Below are positions 27,903 to 39,467 of a stretch of 64,000 nt of DNA, one piece after another. Where the stretch lies: positions 1 to 64,000 of the forward strand of contig NZ_JPMD01000024.1 of NCBI RefSeq assembly GCF_000732635.1, in the 5' to 3' direction. Positions within the stretch are counted from its first letter, which is position 1, and every line of letters starts with the position of its first letter. The notes under the pieces were generated by a model that did not search any database, was not told where the DNA came from, and was given only the letters and a program-made list of their open reading frames with translations. The translations under genes were made by a program, and so were the position numbers. This DNA is from Clostridium sulfidigenes (GTDB lineage Bacteria; Bacillota; Clostridia; Clostridiales; Clostridiaceae).

Positions 27903-28919
27903 ATGAGTAATTTGTTAGAAGTAAATAATTTAAAAACATCTTTCTATACTCAATTTGGAGAAGTGCAAGCTGTAGGGGGAGTTTCATTTAATCTAGAACA
28001 TGGTGAGGTTATGGGTATAGTTGGAGAATCTGGTAGTGGAAAAAGTGTTACAATGATGTCTATTATGAGGCTTTTAGATGATAATGGTAAAGTAAAAGAG
28101 GGGAAAGTAAGATTTGAAGATAAGGATATAGTATCTATCAGTGAGGAAGATATGTCTACCATAAGAGGAAATGACATATCCATGATTTTCCAAGATCCTA
28201 TGACTTCTTTGAATCCGCTTATGACTATAGGAAATCAAATTATGGAGCCGCTTAGAATCCATAAGAAGATGACTAAAGAAGAAGCACATAAAAAAGCTGT
28301 AGAATTATTACACTTAGTTGGTATACCTAGTCCTGAAAGCAGAATGAAGCAATATCCACATGAGTTTTCTGGGGGTATGAGACAAAGGGTTATGATAGCT
28401 ATGGCATTAACTTGTAATCCAAAGCTATTGATAGCTGATGAACCAACTACTGCACTAGATGTTACGATACAAGCACAAATTTTAGAGATAATGAAGGATA
28501 TAAAGGAAAAATTAAATACATCTATAATTCTTATTACACATGATTTGGGAGTTGTTGCAGATATTTGTGATAATGTGAATGTAATGTATGGAGGTCTTAT
28601 TATAGAACAAGGAACTGTAAAGGATATATTCTATAATTCTAAACATCCATATACTTGGGGTCTTATGGAAAGTGTTCCTAATCCTAATACCTTGGTAAGA
28701 GAAAGATTAAGACCTATAGATGGTCAACCACCAGATTTATTTAAACCTCCAAAGGGATGTCCATTTTATGTTAGATGTAAATATTCTATGGAAGTATGTA
28801 AAGAGCATAGACCTGAATATTATGAAATAACTCCAGGACATAAATCTGCTTGTTGGCTAAATGATAATAGGGCACCAAAGGTTGAAACTCCATTGAAGAG
28901 GAGGAAGGAAGATGAGTAG
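27903..28919 (+). CDS. oppD: oligopeptide ABC transporter ATP-binding protein OppD
   Basis: The 338-residue ATPase has Walker A GESGSGKS, ABC signature FSGGMRQR and Walker B LLIADEP, then the C-terminal CPFYVRCKYSMEVC that carries the iron-sulfur-type cysteines seen in OppD/OppF proteins. It powers the OppBC channel. It follows oppC by 11 bp and overlaps oppF by 8 bp, so the operon is compact. Confidence 0.93.
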   Translation: MSNLLEVNNLKTSFYTQFGEVQAVGGVSFNLEHGEVMGIVGESGSGKSVTMMSIMRLLDDNGKVKEGKVRFEDKDIVSISEEDMSTIRGNDISMIFQDPMTSLNPLMTIGNQIMEPLRIHKKMTKEEAHKKAVELLHLVGIPSPESRMKQYPHEFSGGMRQRVMIAMALTCNPKLLIADEPTTALDVTIQAQILEIMKDIKEKLNTSIILITHDLGVVADICDNVNVMYGGLIIEQGTVKDIFYNSKHPYTWGLMESVPNPNTLVRERLRPIDGQPPDLFKPPKGCPFYVRCKYSMEVCKEHRPEYYEITPGHKSACWLNDNRAPKVETPLKRRKEDE

Positions 28920-29889
28920 TATGGGGAAACTAATAGAAGTAAAAAATCTATGTAAATATTTCAATACTAAGAAATCAATTTTTAGTAAGAATAAAGGAAT
29001 ATTAAAGGCTGTTGATGGGGTATCTCTTCAAATAAAAAAAGGAGAGACTTTAGGCCTAGTAGGAGAATCAGGATGTGGTAAAACAACTTTAGGTAGGACT
29101 CTATTAAAATTATATAATCCTACTGCTGGAGAGATATTTTATGATAATGAAGAGATTGGTAAGCTAACTAATAAGCAGATGCTATCTTATAGAAAAAAGA
29201 TGCAGATGATATTTCAAGATCCTTATGCATCGCTTAATCCACGGCTAACAGTTGGAGATATTATCGGTGAACCATTAGATATTTATAAAATATGTAAAGG
29301 CAAAGAAAGAGAAGAAAAAGTAAAGTATTTTTTAGATAAGGTAGGTCTTGATCAAAATCATTTAAATCGTTATCCACATGAGTTTTCAGGAGGTCAAAGA
29401 CAAAGAATCGGAATAGCAAGAGCTCTTGCAGTTAATCCAGAGTTTATTGTTTGTGATGAACCTATTTCTGCCCTTGATGTATCAATACAAGCTCAGATAA
29501 TTAATATGATTGAGGATTTGCAAAATGACTTTGGCCTAACTTACTTGTTTATAGCTCATGATTTATCCATGGTTAAGCATATATCCAATAGAGTTGGAAT
29601 AATGTACTTAGGAAAACTAGTTGAAATAGCAGAGAGTAATGAGGTATATAGTAAACCAATTCATCCCTATACCAATGCATTACTATCTGCAATTCCAATT
29701 CCTGATCCAGATGAAGCTAAAAGAAGACAAAGAATAATTTTAGAGGGAGATATTCCATCTCCAATTGATCCTCCACCAGGATGTAGATTTAAATCTAGAT
29801 GTAAATATGCAAAACAAATCTGTGGTGAAGAGGAGCCGATTTTAAAGGAAGTATCTCCTGGCCATTGCGTAGCTTGTCATTTATTTTAA
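28912..29889 (+). CDS. oppF: oligopeptide ABC transporter ATP-binding protein OppF
   Basis: The 325-residue ATPase has Walker A GESGCGKT, signature FSGGQRQR, Walker B FIVCDEP, and the C-terminal [14 protein letters not shown] cysteine cluster. It pairs with OppD. The ATG at 28912 follows GAGGAGGAAGG and overlaps the end of oppD; a second ATG three codons later is also possible. Confidence 0.93.
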   Translation: MSSMGKLIEVKNLCKYFNTKKSIFSKNKGILKAVDGVSLQIKKGETLGLVGESGCGKTTLGRTLLKLYNPTAGEIFYDNEEIGKLTNKQMLSYRKKMQMIFQDPYASLNPRLTVGDIIGEPLDIYKICKGKEREEKVKYFLDKVGLDQNHLNRYPHEFSGGQRQRIGIARALAVNPEFIVCDEPISALDVSIQAQIINMIEDLQNDFGLTYLFIAHDLSMVKHISNRVGIMYLGKLVEIAESNEVYSKPIHPYTNALLSAIPIPDPDEAKRRQRIILEGDIPSPIDPPPGCRFKSRCKYAKQICGEEEPILKEVSPGHCVACHLF

Positions 29890-29923
29890 AATAAATTAAT
29901 TAATTTAATAAGGAGGTCAATGA

Positions 29924-31615
29924 ATGAAGAAAACTAGAATAATGGCACTGATAATGACTGCAATAATGACAGGTACATTACTTTTAGGATGTACTAAGAC
30001 TAAAGAAAATGAAGGAGAAAAACCTGGTGATGGCAATACGCCTGTGGTAGAAGAAACAGTAGAACAAAAAATAGTATATAATTTAGGTGCAGATCCTAAA
30101 ACTATTGATCCACAACTAAATTCAGCAGTAGATGGTTCAACAATAATTCACAATGCTTTTGAAGGGTTAATGAGAGAGGATGAAAATTCTAAAATAGTAC
30201 CAGGTACTGCTGAAAAGTATGAAGTATCTGACGATGGAACTGTATATACTTTCCATATAAGGAAGGATGCTAAATGGTCAGATGGAAAACCGGTAGTAGC
30301 TGGGGACTTTGAATATGCATGGAAGAGAGCATTAAATCCTAAAGTGGCAGCAGAATATGCATATCAACTTTTCTATATAAAAAATGGAGCTGCATACTAT
30401 AATCAGGAAAAAGTAGGAGGTAAGGTTGCTACAGCAGAGGATGTAGGTGTAAAGGTTATAGATGATAACACCTTAGAAGTAACTCTTGAAGCTCCAGTTC
30501 CATATTTCTTATCATTGGCAGCTTTTCCAACTTATTTCCCAGTTAGAAAAGATATTATAGAAGGAAATGAAGAAAAGTGGACATTAAAGCCAGACACATA
30601 TATATCTAATGGACCATTTAAGATGTCTGAATGGAAAGAAAAAGAAAGTATTACATTTGTAAAAAATGAAAATTATTGGGATGCTAAAAATGTAAAACTT
30701 GAAACATTAGAAGTAAAATTAATAGATGATCAAATAACTTATTTAAATGCCTTTAAGAGTGGGGAAATAGATGTAATAGAATCACCACCTCAGGCTGAAA
30801 TTCCTACATTACTAGATGAAGGAACAGCAAAAATATATCCTTATTTAGGAACTTACTTCTATGTAATAAATGTATCAGACAAAGCTAAGGATGTAGACCC
30901 AAAAGCAGCTGAAGCATTAAGCAATCCTAAGTTCAGAAAAGCTTTATCACTAGCTATAGATAGACAACTAATAGTTGATAAGGTAGCTCAAGGTGGTCAA
31001 GCACCAGCAACTAGCTATGTTCCAGCAGGTATTCTTGATTCAATAGGAGAAGAGTTTCAAAAGGATTATTCATCAAAGGGTGCAAATATTGAAGAAGCTA
31101 AGAAATTGCTAGAAGAAGCTGGATATCCAAATGGAGAAGGAGCACCAACAATAACATTTACTTTTAATACAGATCAAGGTCATCAAAATATAGCTCAAGC
31201 AGTACAAGATATGTGGAAAACAAATCTTGGAATTAATGTAGAGTTGAAAAATGAAGAGTGGGCAGTATTCCAAGATACAAGGAATAATTTCCAATATTCT
31301 ATGGCTAGACATGGATGGATAGCAGATTATAATGATCCGATGACATTCTTAGATATGTGGACAACTGGTAACGGACAAAATAATGCAGGATATTCAAATA
31401 AAGAATATGATAAGTTAATAGCTCAAGCTAAAGTAGAGTTAGATGACGCTAAGAGAACAGAATTATTACACAAAGCAGAAGATATTTTAATGGATGAATC
31501 ACCAATTATACCACTATACTATTATACAAATGTATTATGTATAGACAAAAATGTTAAAGGAACCTATAAATCACCATTAGGACAAATGGAATTTAGAGAT
31601 GCTTATGTAGAGTAG
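29924..31615 (+). CDS. oppA: oligopeptide-binding lipoprotein OppA
   Basis: The 563-residue family 5 solute-binding protein has a lipoprotein signal peptide with LLLGC; Cys23 should be lipidated and anchor it outside the membrane. An acidic linker follows, then NLGADPKTIDPQL and the WSDGKPVVAGDFEYAWKRAL stretch typical of OppA. It captures peptides for OppBCDF. It is the last gene of the operon, with AGGAGGT at its start and a terminator just after it. Confidence 0.94.
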   Translation: MKKTRIMALIMTAIMTGTLLLGCTKTKENEGEKPGDGNTPVVEETVEQKIVYNLGADPKTIDPQLNSAVDGSTIIHNAFEGLMREDENSKIVPGTAEKYEVSDDGTVYTFHIRKDAKWSDGKPVVAGDFEYAWKRALNPKVAAEYAYQLFYIKNGAAYYNQEKVGGKVATAEDVGVKVIDDNTLEVTLEAPVPYFLSLAAFPTYFPVRKDIIEGNEEKWTLKPDTYISNGPFKMSEWKEKESITFVKNENYWDAKNVKLETLEVKLIDDQITYLNAFKSGEIDVIESPPQAEIPTLLDEGTAKIYPYLGTYFYVINVSDKAKDVDPKAAEALSNPKFRKALSLAIDRQLIVDKVAQGGQAPATSYVPAGILDSIGEEFQKDYSSKGANIEEAKKLLEEAGYPNGEGAPTITFTFNTDQGHQNIAQAVQDMWKTNLGINVELKNEEWAVFQDTRNNFQYSMARHGWIADYNDPMTFLDMWTTGNGQNNAGYSNKEYDKLIAQAKVELDDAKRTELLHKAEDILMDESPIIPLYYYTNVLCIDKNVKGTYKSPLGQMEFRDAYVE

Positions 31616-31643
31616 TTAAATAAATAAAAAGAACTTTAAAATC

Positions 31644-31681
31644 AAAATGCTATCTCAAAAGAAATTTTGAGATAGCATTTT
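31644..31681. terminator. terminator after oppA
   Basis: Perfect 17-bp stem (31644-31660 with 31665-31681), loop GAAA. A-rich 5' arm and T-rich 3' arm. Confidence 0.9.
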
Positions 31682-31734
31682 AAAAGTACTTTACAAAATA
31701 AATTAATTGTGATATTATTTAAAAAAATGAAATG

Positions 31735-32029
31735 TAGAAAGCGTTGAAGAGAAGAAGTAAAATTAATGTATCTTTACAGAGAATTCCCCATAAGCTGAGA
31801 GGGGGAAGAGTAAGTTGATTTGAATAACATCTCTGAGCAGTGCTCCGAAAGATAACAACCAGTAGGCAGTACCGGATCTGCACCCGATATAGTGCTAGAG
31901 TATAATCAATTTGCATTAATTGACGTACTTGAAGAGATTGTTATTGAAAAGTAGCAATGAATTAAGGTGGTAACGCGTGAGTAGTACTCTCGTCCTTTTA
32001 TATTTTTATATAGGGATGAGAGTTTTTTT
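31735..32029 (+). promoter_or_regulatory. T-box leader, asparagine specifier (AAC)
   Basis: The T-box core AAGGTGGTAACGCG lies at 31964-31977. The specifier region GAAT-AAC-ATCTCTGAGC (31822-31838) presents codon AAC at 31826-31828, in the same place as known specifiers, which fits asparagine. AGTAGG and a CCGG...CCCGATA block (stem II/III region) follow. The terminator stem ACTCTCGTCC (31986-31995) with GGATGAGAGT (about 32013-32022) and seven T comes last. Uncharged tRNA-Asn should pair and permit read-through to asnA. Confidence 0.93.
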
Positions 32030-32118
32030 ATTATATATAAATAAAAAAGATAAAGTATGGGCCCATAAAACTTTATCAACTCTTTAACTTTAAACTTAAA
32101 ATCTAAGGAGGAATTATT

Positions 32119-33132
32119 ATGAAGATAGAAGGAATTGTTATTCCGAAAGGATATAAATCTAATGCCACATTAATTGAAACAGAAGTACACATAAAGAAGA
32201 TAAAAGATTTTTTTGAAAGGACTTTATCAGAAAGTCTTAGCTTGACTAGAGTTTCAGCTCCACTGTTTGTAGACTCTCAAAGTGGATTAAATGATAATTT
32301 AAATGGAGTTGAGAGACCGGTAGTATTTGACTTGCTGGCTACAGGAGAAAATGTTGAAATAGTACACTCCTTAGCAAAATGGAAAAGAATGAGTCTTCAT
32401 AGATACAATTTCCAAGTTGGAGATGGATTATATACAGATATGAATGCTATAAGAAGAGATGAAGAGCTAGACAATTTACATTCAGTTTATGTAGACCAAT
32501 GGGATTGGGAAAAGGTAATAAAAAAAGAAGATAGAAATGAAGAATATTTAAAAGATATTGTAAGAAAAATCTATAAGGTATTTAAGAAAACTCAAGAATT
32601 TGTTGATAAAAATTTAATGAAGGTAGAAAATCCTTTACCAAATGAAATACATTTTATAACTACCCAGGAGCTAGAAGACATTTATCCAAACTTTACTTCT
32701 AAGGAAAGAGAAGATGAAATTTGTAGGGAGTTTGGCGCTGTATTTATAATGAAAATAGGTGGAGCGTTAAAATCGGGAGAAAAGCATGATGGTAGGAGTC
32801 CAGATTATGATGATTGGAATTTAAATGGAGATATATTATTTTGGTATCCTTTATTAGATAGGGCTGTAGAACTTTCATCAATGGGAATAAGAGTAGATGA
32901 AAAAGCCCTTGATTATCAATTAACAGTATCAGGTAATGATAACAGAAGATGTCTAGATTTTCATAAGAGATTATTAGCAGGAGAACTTCCATATACAATT
33001 GGAGGAGGAATAGGTCAATCAAGAATATGCATGTTTTTTTTAAACAAAGCTCATATTGGGGAAGTTCAAGCTACTACATGGGATGAAAAAAATATAAAAA
33101 TTTGTAAGGAAAATAATATAAATTTACTTTAA
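32119..33132 (+). CDS. asnA: aspartate--ammonia ligase (asparagine synthetase A)
   Basis: The 337-residue enzyme makes asparagine from aspartate, ammonia and ATP. It shows the class II synthetase-like fold, with [20 protein letters not shown], the DMNAIRRDE, and the C-terminal [14 protein letters not shown] motif 3. The start follows AAGGAGGAA. The gene is alone behind an asparagine T-box, so it should be induced when tRNA-Asn is uncharged. Confidence 0.96.
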   Translation: MKIEGIVIPKGYKSNATLIETEVHIKKIKDFFERTLSESLSLTRVSAPLFVDSQSGLNDNLNGVERPVVFDLLATGENVEIVHSLAKWKRMSLHRYNFQVGDGLYTDMNAIRRDEELDNLHSVYVDQWDWEKVIKKEDRNEEYLKDIVRKIYKVFKKTQEFVDKNLMKVENPLPNEIHFITTQELEDIYPNFTSKEREDEICREFGAVFIMKIGGALKSGEKHDGRSPDYDDWNLNGDILFWYPLLDRAVELSSMGIRVDEKALDYQLTVSGNDNRRCLDFHKRLLAGELPYTIGGGIGQSRICMFFLNKAHIGEVQATTWDEKNIKICKENNINLL

Positions 33133-33232
33133 TTCATAAGTGGATTTGTATATTTAATTTTTATATGATAAAGAAATGAATCATGATAAATTTAATTATT
33201 AAAGTGCGTATTAATTTAAAAATAGTTAAAAG

Positions 33233-33277
33233 TGAGGCTATCTTAGAATATTATTTTATTATTCTAAGATAGCCTCA
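33233..33277. terminator. long hairpin between asnA and pyrG, probable terminator
   Basis: A perfect 18-bp stem (33233-33250 with 33260-33277). The T-run after it is weak, but the position after asnA suits a terminator. Confidence 0.6.
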
Positions 33278-33419
33278 CATATTAATATGTAAATTAGTTA
33301 GATTTATACTAACAATAATCTATATTTTTAATTATTAAGTTAAATATATAAAATGACAAAAAACACTAGCCATATATATGGAAGTGTGGTAATATAAATT
33401 CTATGTTAAAAGTACAGAC

Positions 33420-33442
33420 TACCCCATATTATTTATGGGGTA
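33420..33442 (+). promoter_or_regulatory. short GC hairpin in the pyrG leader
   Basis: TACCCCATA (33420-33428) can pair with TATGGGGTA (33434-33442). It lies about 83 bp before pyrG. In Bacillus pyrG is controlled by a leader attenuator that responds to CTP; this stem may have that role, but the T-run is poor. Confidence 0.35.
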
Positions 33443-33491
33443 ATTCTTATTATACAAATGTATAGATTAAAAGTCAATAGTAAATTAATAA

Positions 33492-35135
<1,644 letters not shown>

Positions 35136-35310
35136 TATAAATAATATAAATAATATAAGAAGCATTTTTCTAGAATATTAACTAATATCTATAAATTTGA
35201 TAGCAGTTCAATAGAAAGATGCCTTTTATTATTTATTTAAAGAGCTTTAATAAGTATAAAACCATACATATACAAGTATAATAGGATTATGATTTATTTG
35301 TTACAATTCA

Positions 35311-35386
35311 ATTGAGAATAATTATCAAAAACTATTGACAATAATGTGAAGATTCGATATTATTTAATTGAGAATAATTTTCAATT
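35311..35386 (+). promoter_or_regulatory. flavodoxin promoter flanked by two Fur boxes
   Basis: The promoter is TTGACA (35335-35340), 17-bp spacer, TATTAT (35358-35363). A Fur-like box TGAGAATAATTATCA (35313-35327) lies just upstream and a second, TGAGAATAATTTTCA (35369-35383), just downstream of the -10. They match the 7-1-7 TGATAATNATTATCA pattern at 14 and 13 of 15 bases. Fur with iron should block it; low iron would switch on the flavodoxin. Confidence 0.85.
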
Positions 35387-35400
35387 AAGGAGGATGTGTT

Positions 35401-35814
35401 ATGAAAATAGTTTATTGGTCAGGTACAGGTAATACAGAGAAAATGGCAGAATTAATTGCTAAAGGAATCAGAGAAGAAGGGAAAAATGCAGAAGTAATCA
35501 ATGTTGCTAATGCTAACAGTGGCATCTTTGATGATGAAGATATAATAATACTAGGATGCCCATCTATGGGAGATGAAGTATTAGAAGAATCTGAGTTTGA
35601 ACCTTTTATTGAAGAGGTATCTTCAAAAATATCTAAAAAGAAAGTAGTTTTATTTGGATCCTATGGTTGGGGTGATGGAAAGTGGATGAGAGATTGGGAA
35701 GATAGAATGCTTTCTTATGGATGCGAAATAAAAGAGGACTGTTTAATAATTTGTGGCGAACCAGAAGATGAAGATGAATGTATAGATTTTGGTAAAAAAA
35801 TAATACTTTTATAG
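35401..35814 (+). CDS. fldA: flavodoxin
   Basis: The 137-residue FMN electron carrier has the phosphate loop SGTGNTEKMA (near residues 7-16), GCPSMGDEVLEE, and GSYGWGDGKWM. It can replace ferredoxin when iron is scarce, which fits the Fur boxes on its promoter. The ATG follows AAGGAGGATG. It forms an operon with the DUF3793 gene 7 bp downstream. Confidence 0.93.
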   Translation: MKIVYWSGTGNTEKMAELIAKGIREEGKNAEVINVANANSGIFDDEDIIILGCPSMGDEVLEESEFEPFIEEVSSKISKKKVVLFGSYGWGDGKWMRDWEDRMLSYGCEIKEDCLIICGEPEDEDECIDFGKKIILL

Positions 35815-35821
35815 GTAGGTA

Positions 35822-36454
35822 ATGAAAATGACATGTTTAGAATTTTATAATAAGTTAGAATCTATGAATGGTGAAGAATATATTAAAAACTTTTTAGTTT
35901 ATAGTACTTCATTGGTGATTGCAAAGGTTAAACCAGCTGCTACTATTACTTTTAAAAAATATAATAGAGATTTATATAGTAACTGGGGTTCAATGGGAAA
36001 AGCATTTATTCAAAGTATAGGTCTTGACTTTATAGAGCTAAGAGAATCTGATGATTCAATTGTAGTATTAATTTATAATCAGAGTTTACTTGAAAAATAT
36101 ATAGGTAAAGAAGAAAATAAAGAGTTTTTAATAGGTCTAGGCTATTCAGAAAATGGAACTATTGTAGAATATTTAAATGTGTTAAAAAATAGATATAAAG
36201 AATTTAACTGTCCACATGAATTAGGTATTTTTTTAGGAATACCAATTAATGACGTGAAAGATTTTATGAACTGTAATGATAAGAAGTGTTTATTGTGTGG
36301 ATATTGGAAAGTGTATAATGACTGTATATCAGCTCAAAGAATTTTTCAATCTTATGATCAGGTTAAGGAATATACAGTAAATTCTATATTTAAAGGAATT
36401 GAAGGAAGTACTTTAGTGCAAAGTATAGAAAATAATTTTAGTTTTTATGGGTAA
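35822..36454 (+). CDS. DUF3793 family protein
   Basis: The 210-residue protein belongs to DUF3793, a clostridial family often beside flavodoxin and FeoB. It has TSLVIAKVKPAATITF near the N-terminus, PHELGIFLGIPINDVKDFM, and a cysteine-rich NCNDKKCLLCGYWKVYNDC segment near residues 154-172. Its function is unknown. Shared Fur-controlled transcription with flavodoxin points to a job in iron limitation. Confidence 0.85.
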   Translation: MKMTCLEFYNKLESMNGEEYIKNFLVYSTSLVIAKVKPAATITFKKYNRDLYSNWGSMGKAFIQSIGLDFIELRESDDSIVVLIYNQSLLEKYIGKEENKEFLIGLGYSENGTIVEYLNVLKNRYKEFNCPHELGIFLGIPINDVKDFMNCNDKKCLLCGYWKVYNDCISAQRIFQSYDQVKEYTVNSIFKGIEGSTLVQSIENNFSFYG

Positions 36455-36473
36455 GGCAAAAGTAGCGATGAAT

Positions 36474-36505
36474 AAAAAAACAGAGTGTGTAAACTCTGTT
36501 TTTTT
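36474..36505. terminator. bidirectional terminator between DUF3793 gene and feoB
   Basis: A 13-bp stem (36474-36486 with 36493-36505), A-run on the left and T-run on the right, serves both convergent genes. Confidence 0.9.
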
Positions 36506-36515
36506 ATTTAAATGT

Positions 36516-38675
36516 TTAAGCAAGGCCTAGAAATCGAACTAGAGTTGTTATCGTAAAACAAATTACAATACCTGTTATGGTAGGAATTGCAAAGGAAATG
36601 GCGGTCCATTTAAAGCTTTGAGTTTCCTTTTTTATAGTTAAACAAGTTGTACTACATGGCCAGTGCATTAAAGAAAATAACATTACATTTAATGCTGTGA
36701 GCCATGTCCAGCCATTTGAAGTCAGAAGCTGTCTTAGTTGAATTAGACTATCAAATTCCAATAAACTTCCAGTGGCTGTATAGCTCATAATAATAATAGG
36801 AATTACAATTTCATTAGCAGGAAAACCAAGTATAAATGCCATTAATATATAACCATCTAAGCCTATTAAATTGGCGAAGGGATTTAAAAAATTAGCACAA
36901 TGAGCCAGTAGACTAAAGTTTCCAATTGTAATATTAGCCATTATCCAAAGAACTAATCCAGCAGGTGCTGCTACAACGACTGCTCTACCTAAAACGAATA
37001 GAGTTCTATCCAATATAGAGCGGATTATTATTTTACCCACTTGTGGTTTTCTATAAGGGGGAAGTTCTAGAGTAAAGGATGATGGTACTCCTTTAAGTAT
37101 AGTTTTAGATAGAATTTTGGAAATCATTAAGGTCATAAATACTCCTAATAGGATTACACATGTTAGAATTAATGAAGATATAATAGATTGTGATGGTCCA
37201 ACAAAAGTGCCAGCAAAGAACATGGTGATTATAGCAATTAAAGTTGGAAAACGTCCATTACAAGGAACAAAATTATTTGTAATAATTGCAATTAGCCTTT
37301 CTCGAGGGGAGTCTATAATTCTGCATCCAATTATTCCTGCTGCATTACAGCCAAATCCCATGCACATAGTAAGAGCTTGTTTTCCGCATGCACAGCTTTT
37401 TTTAAAGAAGTTATCTAAATTAAAAGCTATTCTAGGTAAATATCCTAAATCTTCAAGAAGTGTGAATAATGGAAAAAAAATAGCCATTGGAGGAAGCATT
37501 ACAGCAATAACCCAGGCTAAGGTTCTGTAAATTCCTTTTATTAGAACACCTTCTAGCCACCAGGGTGCACCTAAACCTAGTAAAAATACACTAAGTTTAT
37601 CTTCAATCCAGAAGAGTGCAGTAGATAAAAGGGATGAAGGGTAATTAGCACCTGTAATTGTTATCCAAAAAACAACACATAAAAGTAAAATCATTATAGG
37701 TATTCCATATATTTTAGATGTAAGAATTCTATCAATTTTTCTATCAGTAATATTATATTTATAATTCTCTTTTGTAACCACTTTCATGCTGATTTTTTCG
37801 GCTTTACTTACTAAAGTAGTTACTAATATATCCCTAAAATGTTCTCCCGTTATGTTATAAGTAGTTAAAAGGTTAGTTGCTTCTAGTAACTTTTCTTTAA
37901 TTATTTCATTATTAAACATGTTAATATTTAAATATTTATTCAAGGATTGAATTAGACTAGGGTCATTTTCTAATAATTTTAAAGAAATCCATCTAGGGTT
38001 AATTTTAGAATCTATATTTTTTAGAGCTATTTTTACTTCTGGTTCTATTAGTGAGATAGAATCTTCTAAAACTTTATCATACTTAATTTTAATAGGATTT
38101 ATAGGCACTTCATTATTTGTGAGATTATATACTATATCCATTAATTCTTTAAGACCATATCCTGTGGTAGCGCTAGTACCTACAGTAGGAACACCGAGAA
38201 GTAAGGAAAGTTTTGTTAAGTCTACATTAATTCCTTTTCTTTTAGCTTCATCTAGTAGGTTTACACATATTACTACATTGTTAGTTATTTCTATAGTTTG
38301 AAGTGCTAAGTTTAAGTTTCTTTCTAGACAAGTAGCATCAAGGATAACTATAGTGGCATCAGGATTACCGAAACAGATAAAGTCTCTAGCAACCTCTTCT
38401 TCTACAGAATTAGCCATAAGGGAGTAGGTCCCAGGTATATCAACTAGTATAAAGGATTTATCCTTGTGAGTATATCTACCTTGTGCATTGGATACTGTCT
38501 TTCCAGGCCAATTTCCAGTGTGTTGGTTAAGTCCAGTTAAGCTATTAAAAATTGTGCTCTTGCCTACATTGGGATTACCAGCTAGAGCAATTATTTTATC
38601 TGAGGGGGAAGCACGATCTATATTAAGTTCTTTTTCTAGAGCGCTAACTCCGGTAGATTGATTAGTTAATCCCAT
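36516..38675 (-). CDS. feoB: ferrous iron transporter FeoB
   Basis: The 719-residue protein imports Fe(II). An N-terminal G domain has GNPNVGKST (residues 33-41), the DIPGTYSL switch and NLLDEAK for guanine recognition; then a helical GDI region and about eight or more membrane segments with the FeoB-type gate motifs. The ATG follows GGAGG. It is downstream of feoA on the same strand, but a 209-bp gap with a 12-bp-stem hairpin separates them, so their output can differ. Confidence 0.95.
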   Translation of the reverse strand: MGLTNQSTGVSALEKELNIDRASPSDKIIALAGNPNVGKSTIFNSLTGLNQHTGNWPGKTVSNAQGRYTHKDKSFILVDIPGTYSLMANSVEEEVARDFICFGNPDATIVILDATCLERNLNLALQTIEITNNVVICVNLLDEAKRKGINVDLTKLSLLLGVPTVGTSATTGYGLKELMDIVYNLTNNEVPINPIKIKYDKVLEDSISLIEPEVKIALKNIDSKINPRWISLKLLENDPSLIQSLNKYLNINMFNNEIIKEKLLEATNLLTTYNITGEHFRDILVTTLVSKAEKISMKVVTKENYKYNITDRKIDRILTSKIYGIPIMILLLCVVFWITITGANYPSSLLSTALFWIEDKLSVFLLGLGAPWWLEGVLIKGIYRTLAWVIAVMLPPMAIFFPLFTLLEDLGYLPRIAFNLDNFFKKSCACGKQALTMCMGFGCNAAGIIGCRIIDSPRERLIAIITNNFVPCNGRFPTLIAIITMFFAGTFVGPSQSIISSLILTCVILLGVFMTLMISKILSKTILKGVPSSFTLELPPYRKPQVGKIIIRSILDRTLFVLGRAVVVAAPAGLVLWIMANITIGNFSLLAHCANFLNPFANLIGLDGYILMAFILGFPANEIVIPIIIMSYTATGSLLEFDSLIQLRQLLTSNGWTWLTALNVMLFSLMHWPCSTTCLTIKKETQSFKWTAISFAIPTITGIVICFTITTLVRFLGLA

Positions 38676-38772
38676 TAAAAAACCTCCTATAATAAATTAT
38701 TGTATTATTTAATCTTATATAATTATGAAAAGTTTAGGGTAAGCATAGATTGTATTACGTAATGTCTAGTAA

Positions 38773-38810
38773 TAGGCTTCAGATGAAGTTACTATTCTAT
38801 CTGAAGCCTA
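38773..38810 (-). promoter_or_regulatory. hairpin between feoA and feoB
   Basis: A perfect 12-bp stem (38773-38784 with 38799-38810) and 14-nt loop, in the feoA-feoB gap. No good T-run follows on the minus strand. It could reduce read-through or protect the feoA message. Confidence 0.5.
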
Positions 38811-38884
38811 TAATGTTTTACAAATAAGAATAAAACTAATATATTTTTATTCTTATAATGAAATGCTTTAGTAGGCTTACCACA

Positions 38885-39151
38885 TTAAAGTGCTTCAACT
38901 AATATGTTAGAAGCATCTTCCTTACGAATTGCTATTACTGCTCCACGAATCAAATAAGCTACAGGATCACCAGAAGGACTTTGATTAAGAACTTCTATTT
39001 CTGTATTTGATATAAGTCCAAGATCAAGCATTCTGCGTCTTATAGATCCACTAGAGGTAAGGGTTTTTACTTTGCATTTTTTGCCCATAGATAAATCTGT
39101 TAAGGGTAATATTTTAGATGACTCTATATAAACATTTGAATTTTTATTCAT
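38885..39151 (-). CDS. feoA: ferrous iron transport protein FeoA
   Basis: The 88-residue SH3-like protein helps FeoB work. LTDLSMGKKCKVKTLTSSGSIRRRMLDLGL and TEIEVLNQSPSGDPVAYLIRG match the FeoA family. It has a good ribosome binding site (AAGGAGA). No clear Fur box is visible ahead of it, unlike the flavodoxin operon; the DtxR-type gene that faces it across the divergent gap is a candidate regulator. Confidence 0.93.
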   Translation of the reverse strand: MNKNSNVYIESSKILPLTDLSMGKKCKVKTLTSSGSIRRRMLDLGLISNTEIEVLNQSPSGDPVAYLIRGAVIAIRKEDASNILVEAL

Positions 39152-39244
39152 ACTGTTAATCTCCTTTTAAACTTTTTGTATTTATAATTAATTAAGTAAG
39201 TTATAGTACTTCTAATTATTTTTAATTAATCATATATTTAACTA

Positions 39245-39279
39245 GTTAGAGTAGGGAAAAAATCTTTCCCTACTCTAAC
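39245..39279. promoter_or_regulatory. 15-bp perfect inverted repeat in the feoA / dtxR-like divergent region
   Basis: GTTAGAGTAGGGAAA (39245-39259) is exactly complementary to 39265-39279, with a 5-nt centre. It lies between divergent genes where a terminator has no obvious use and has no T-run on either side. A regulator-binding site or a cruciform/RNA stem is possible. Confidence 0.5.
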
Positions 39280-39467
39280 ATATGATTATTTATATATTCA
39301 TGATACTATTTTAAAAATACTATTAAAAAATAAAGTAGAAATATTTAATAGTTTTTAATTATTTATATTTTAGTGTTTATAATCTAAATAAATATGTAAT
39401 AGAAATGGAAGGTCGAAAATTTGTTAAGGAACAAAATATAATTTATAGAATATGGAGGATAAAGTAA

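Noticed and set aside
31719-31916. Minus-strand open frame over the T-box
   Set aside because: It lies across a conserved T-box leader and has no ribosome binding site or recognisable protein features.
33233-33277. Insertion-sequence inverted repeat
   Set aside because: It is a single hairpin directly behind asnA with no transposase near; a terminator explains it better.
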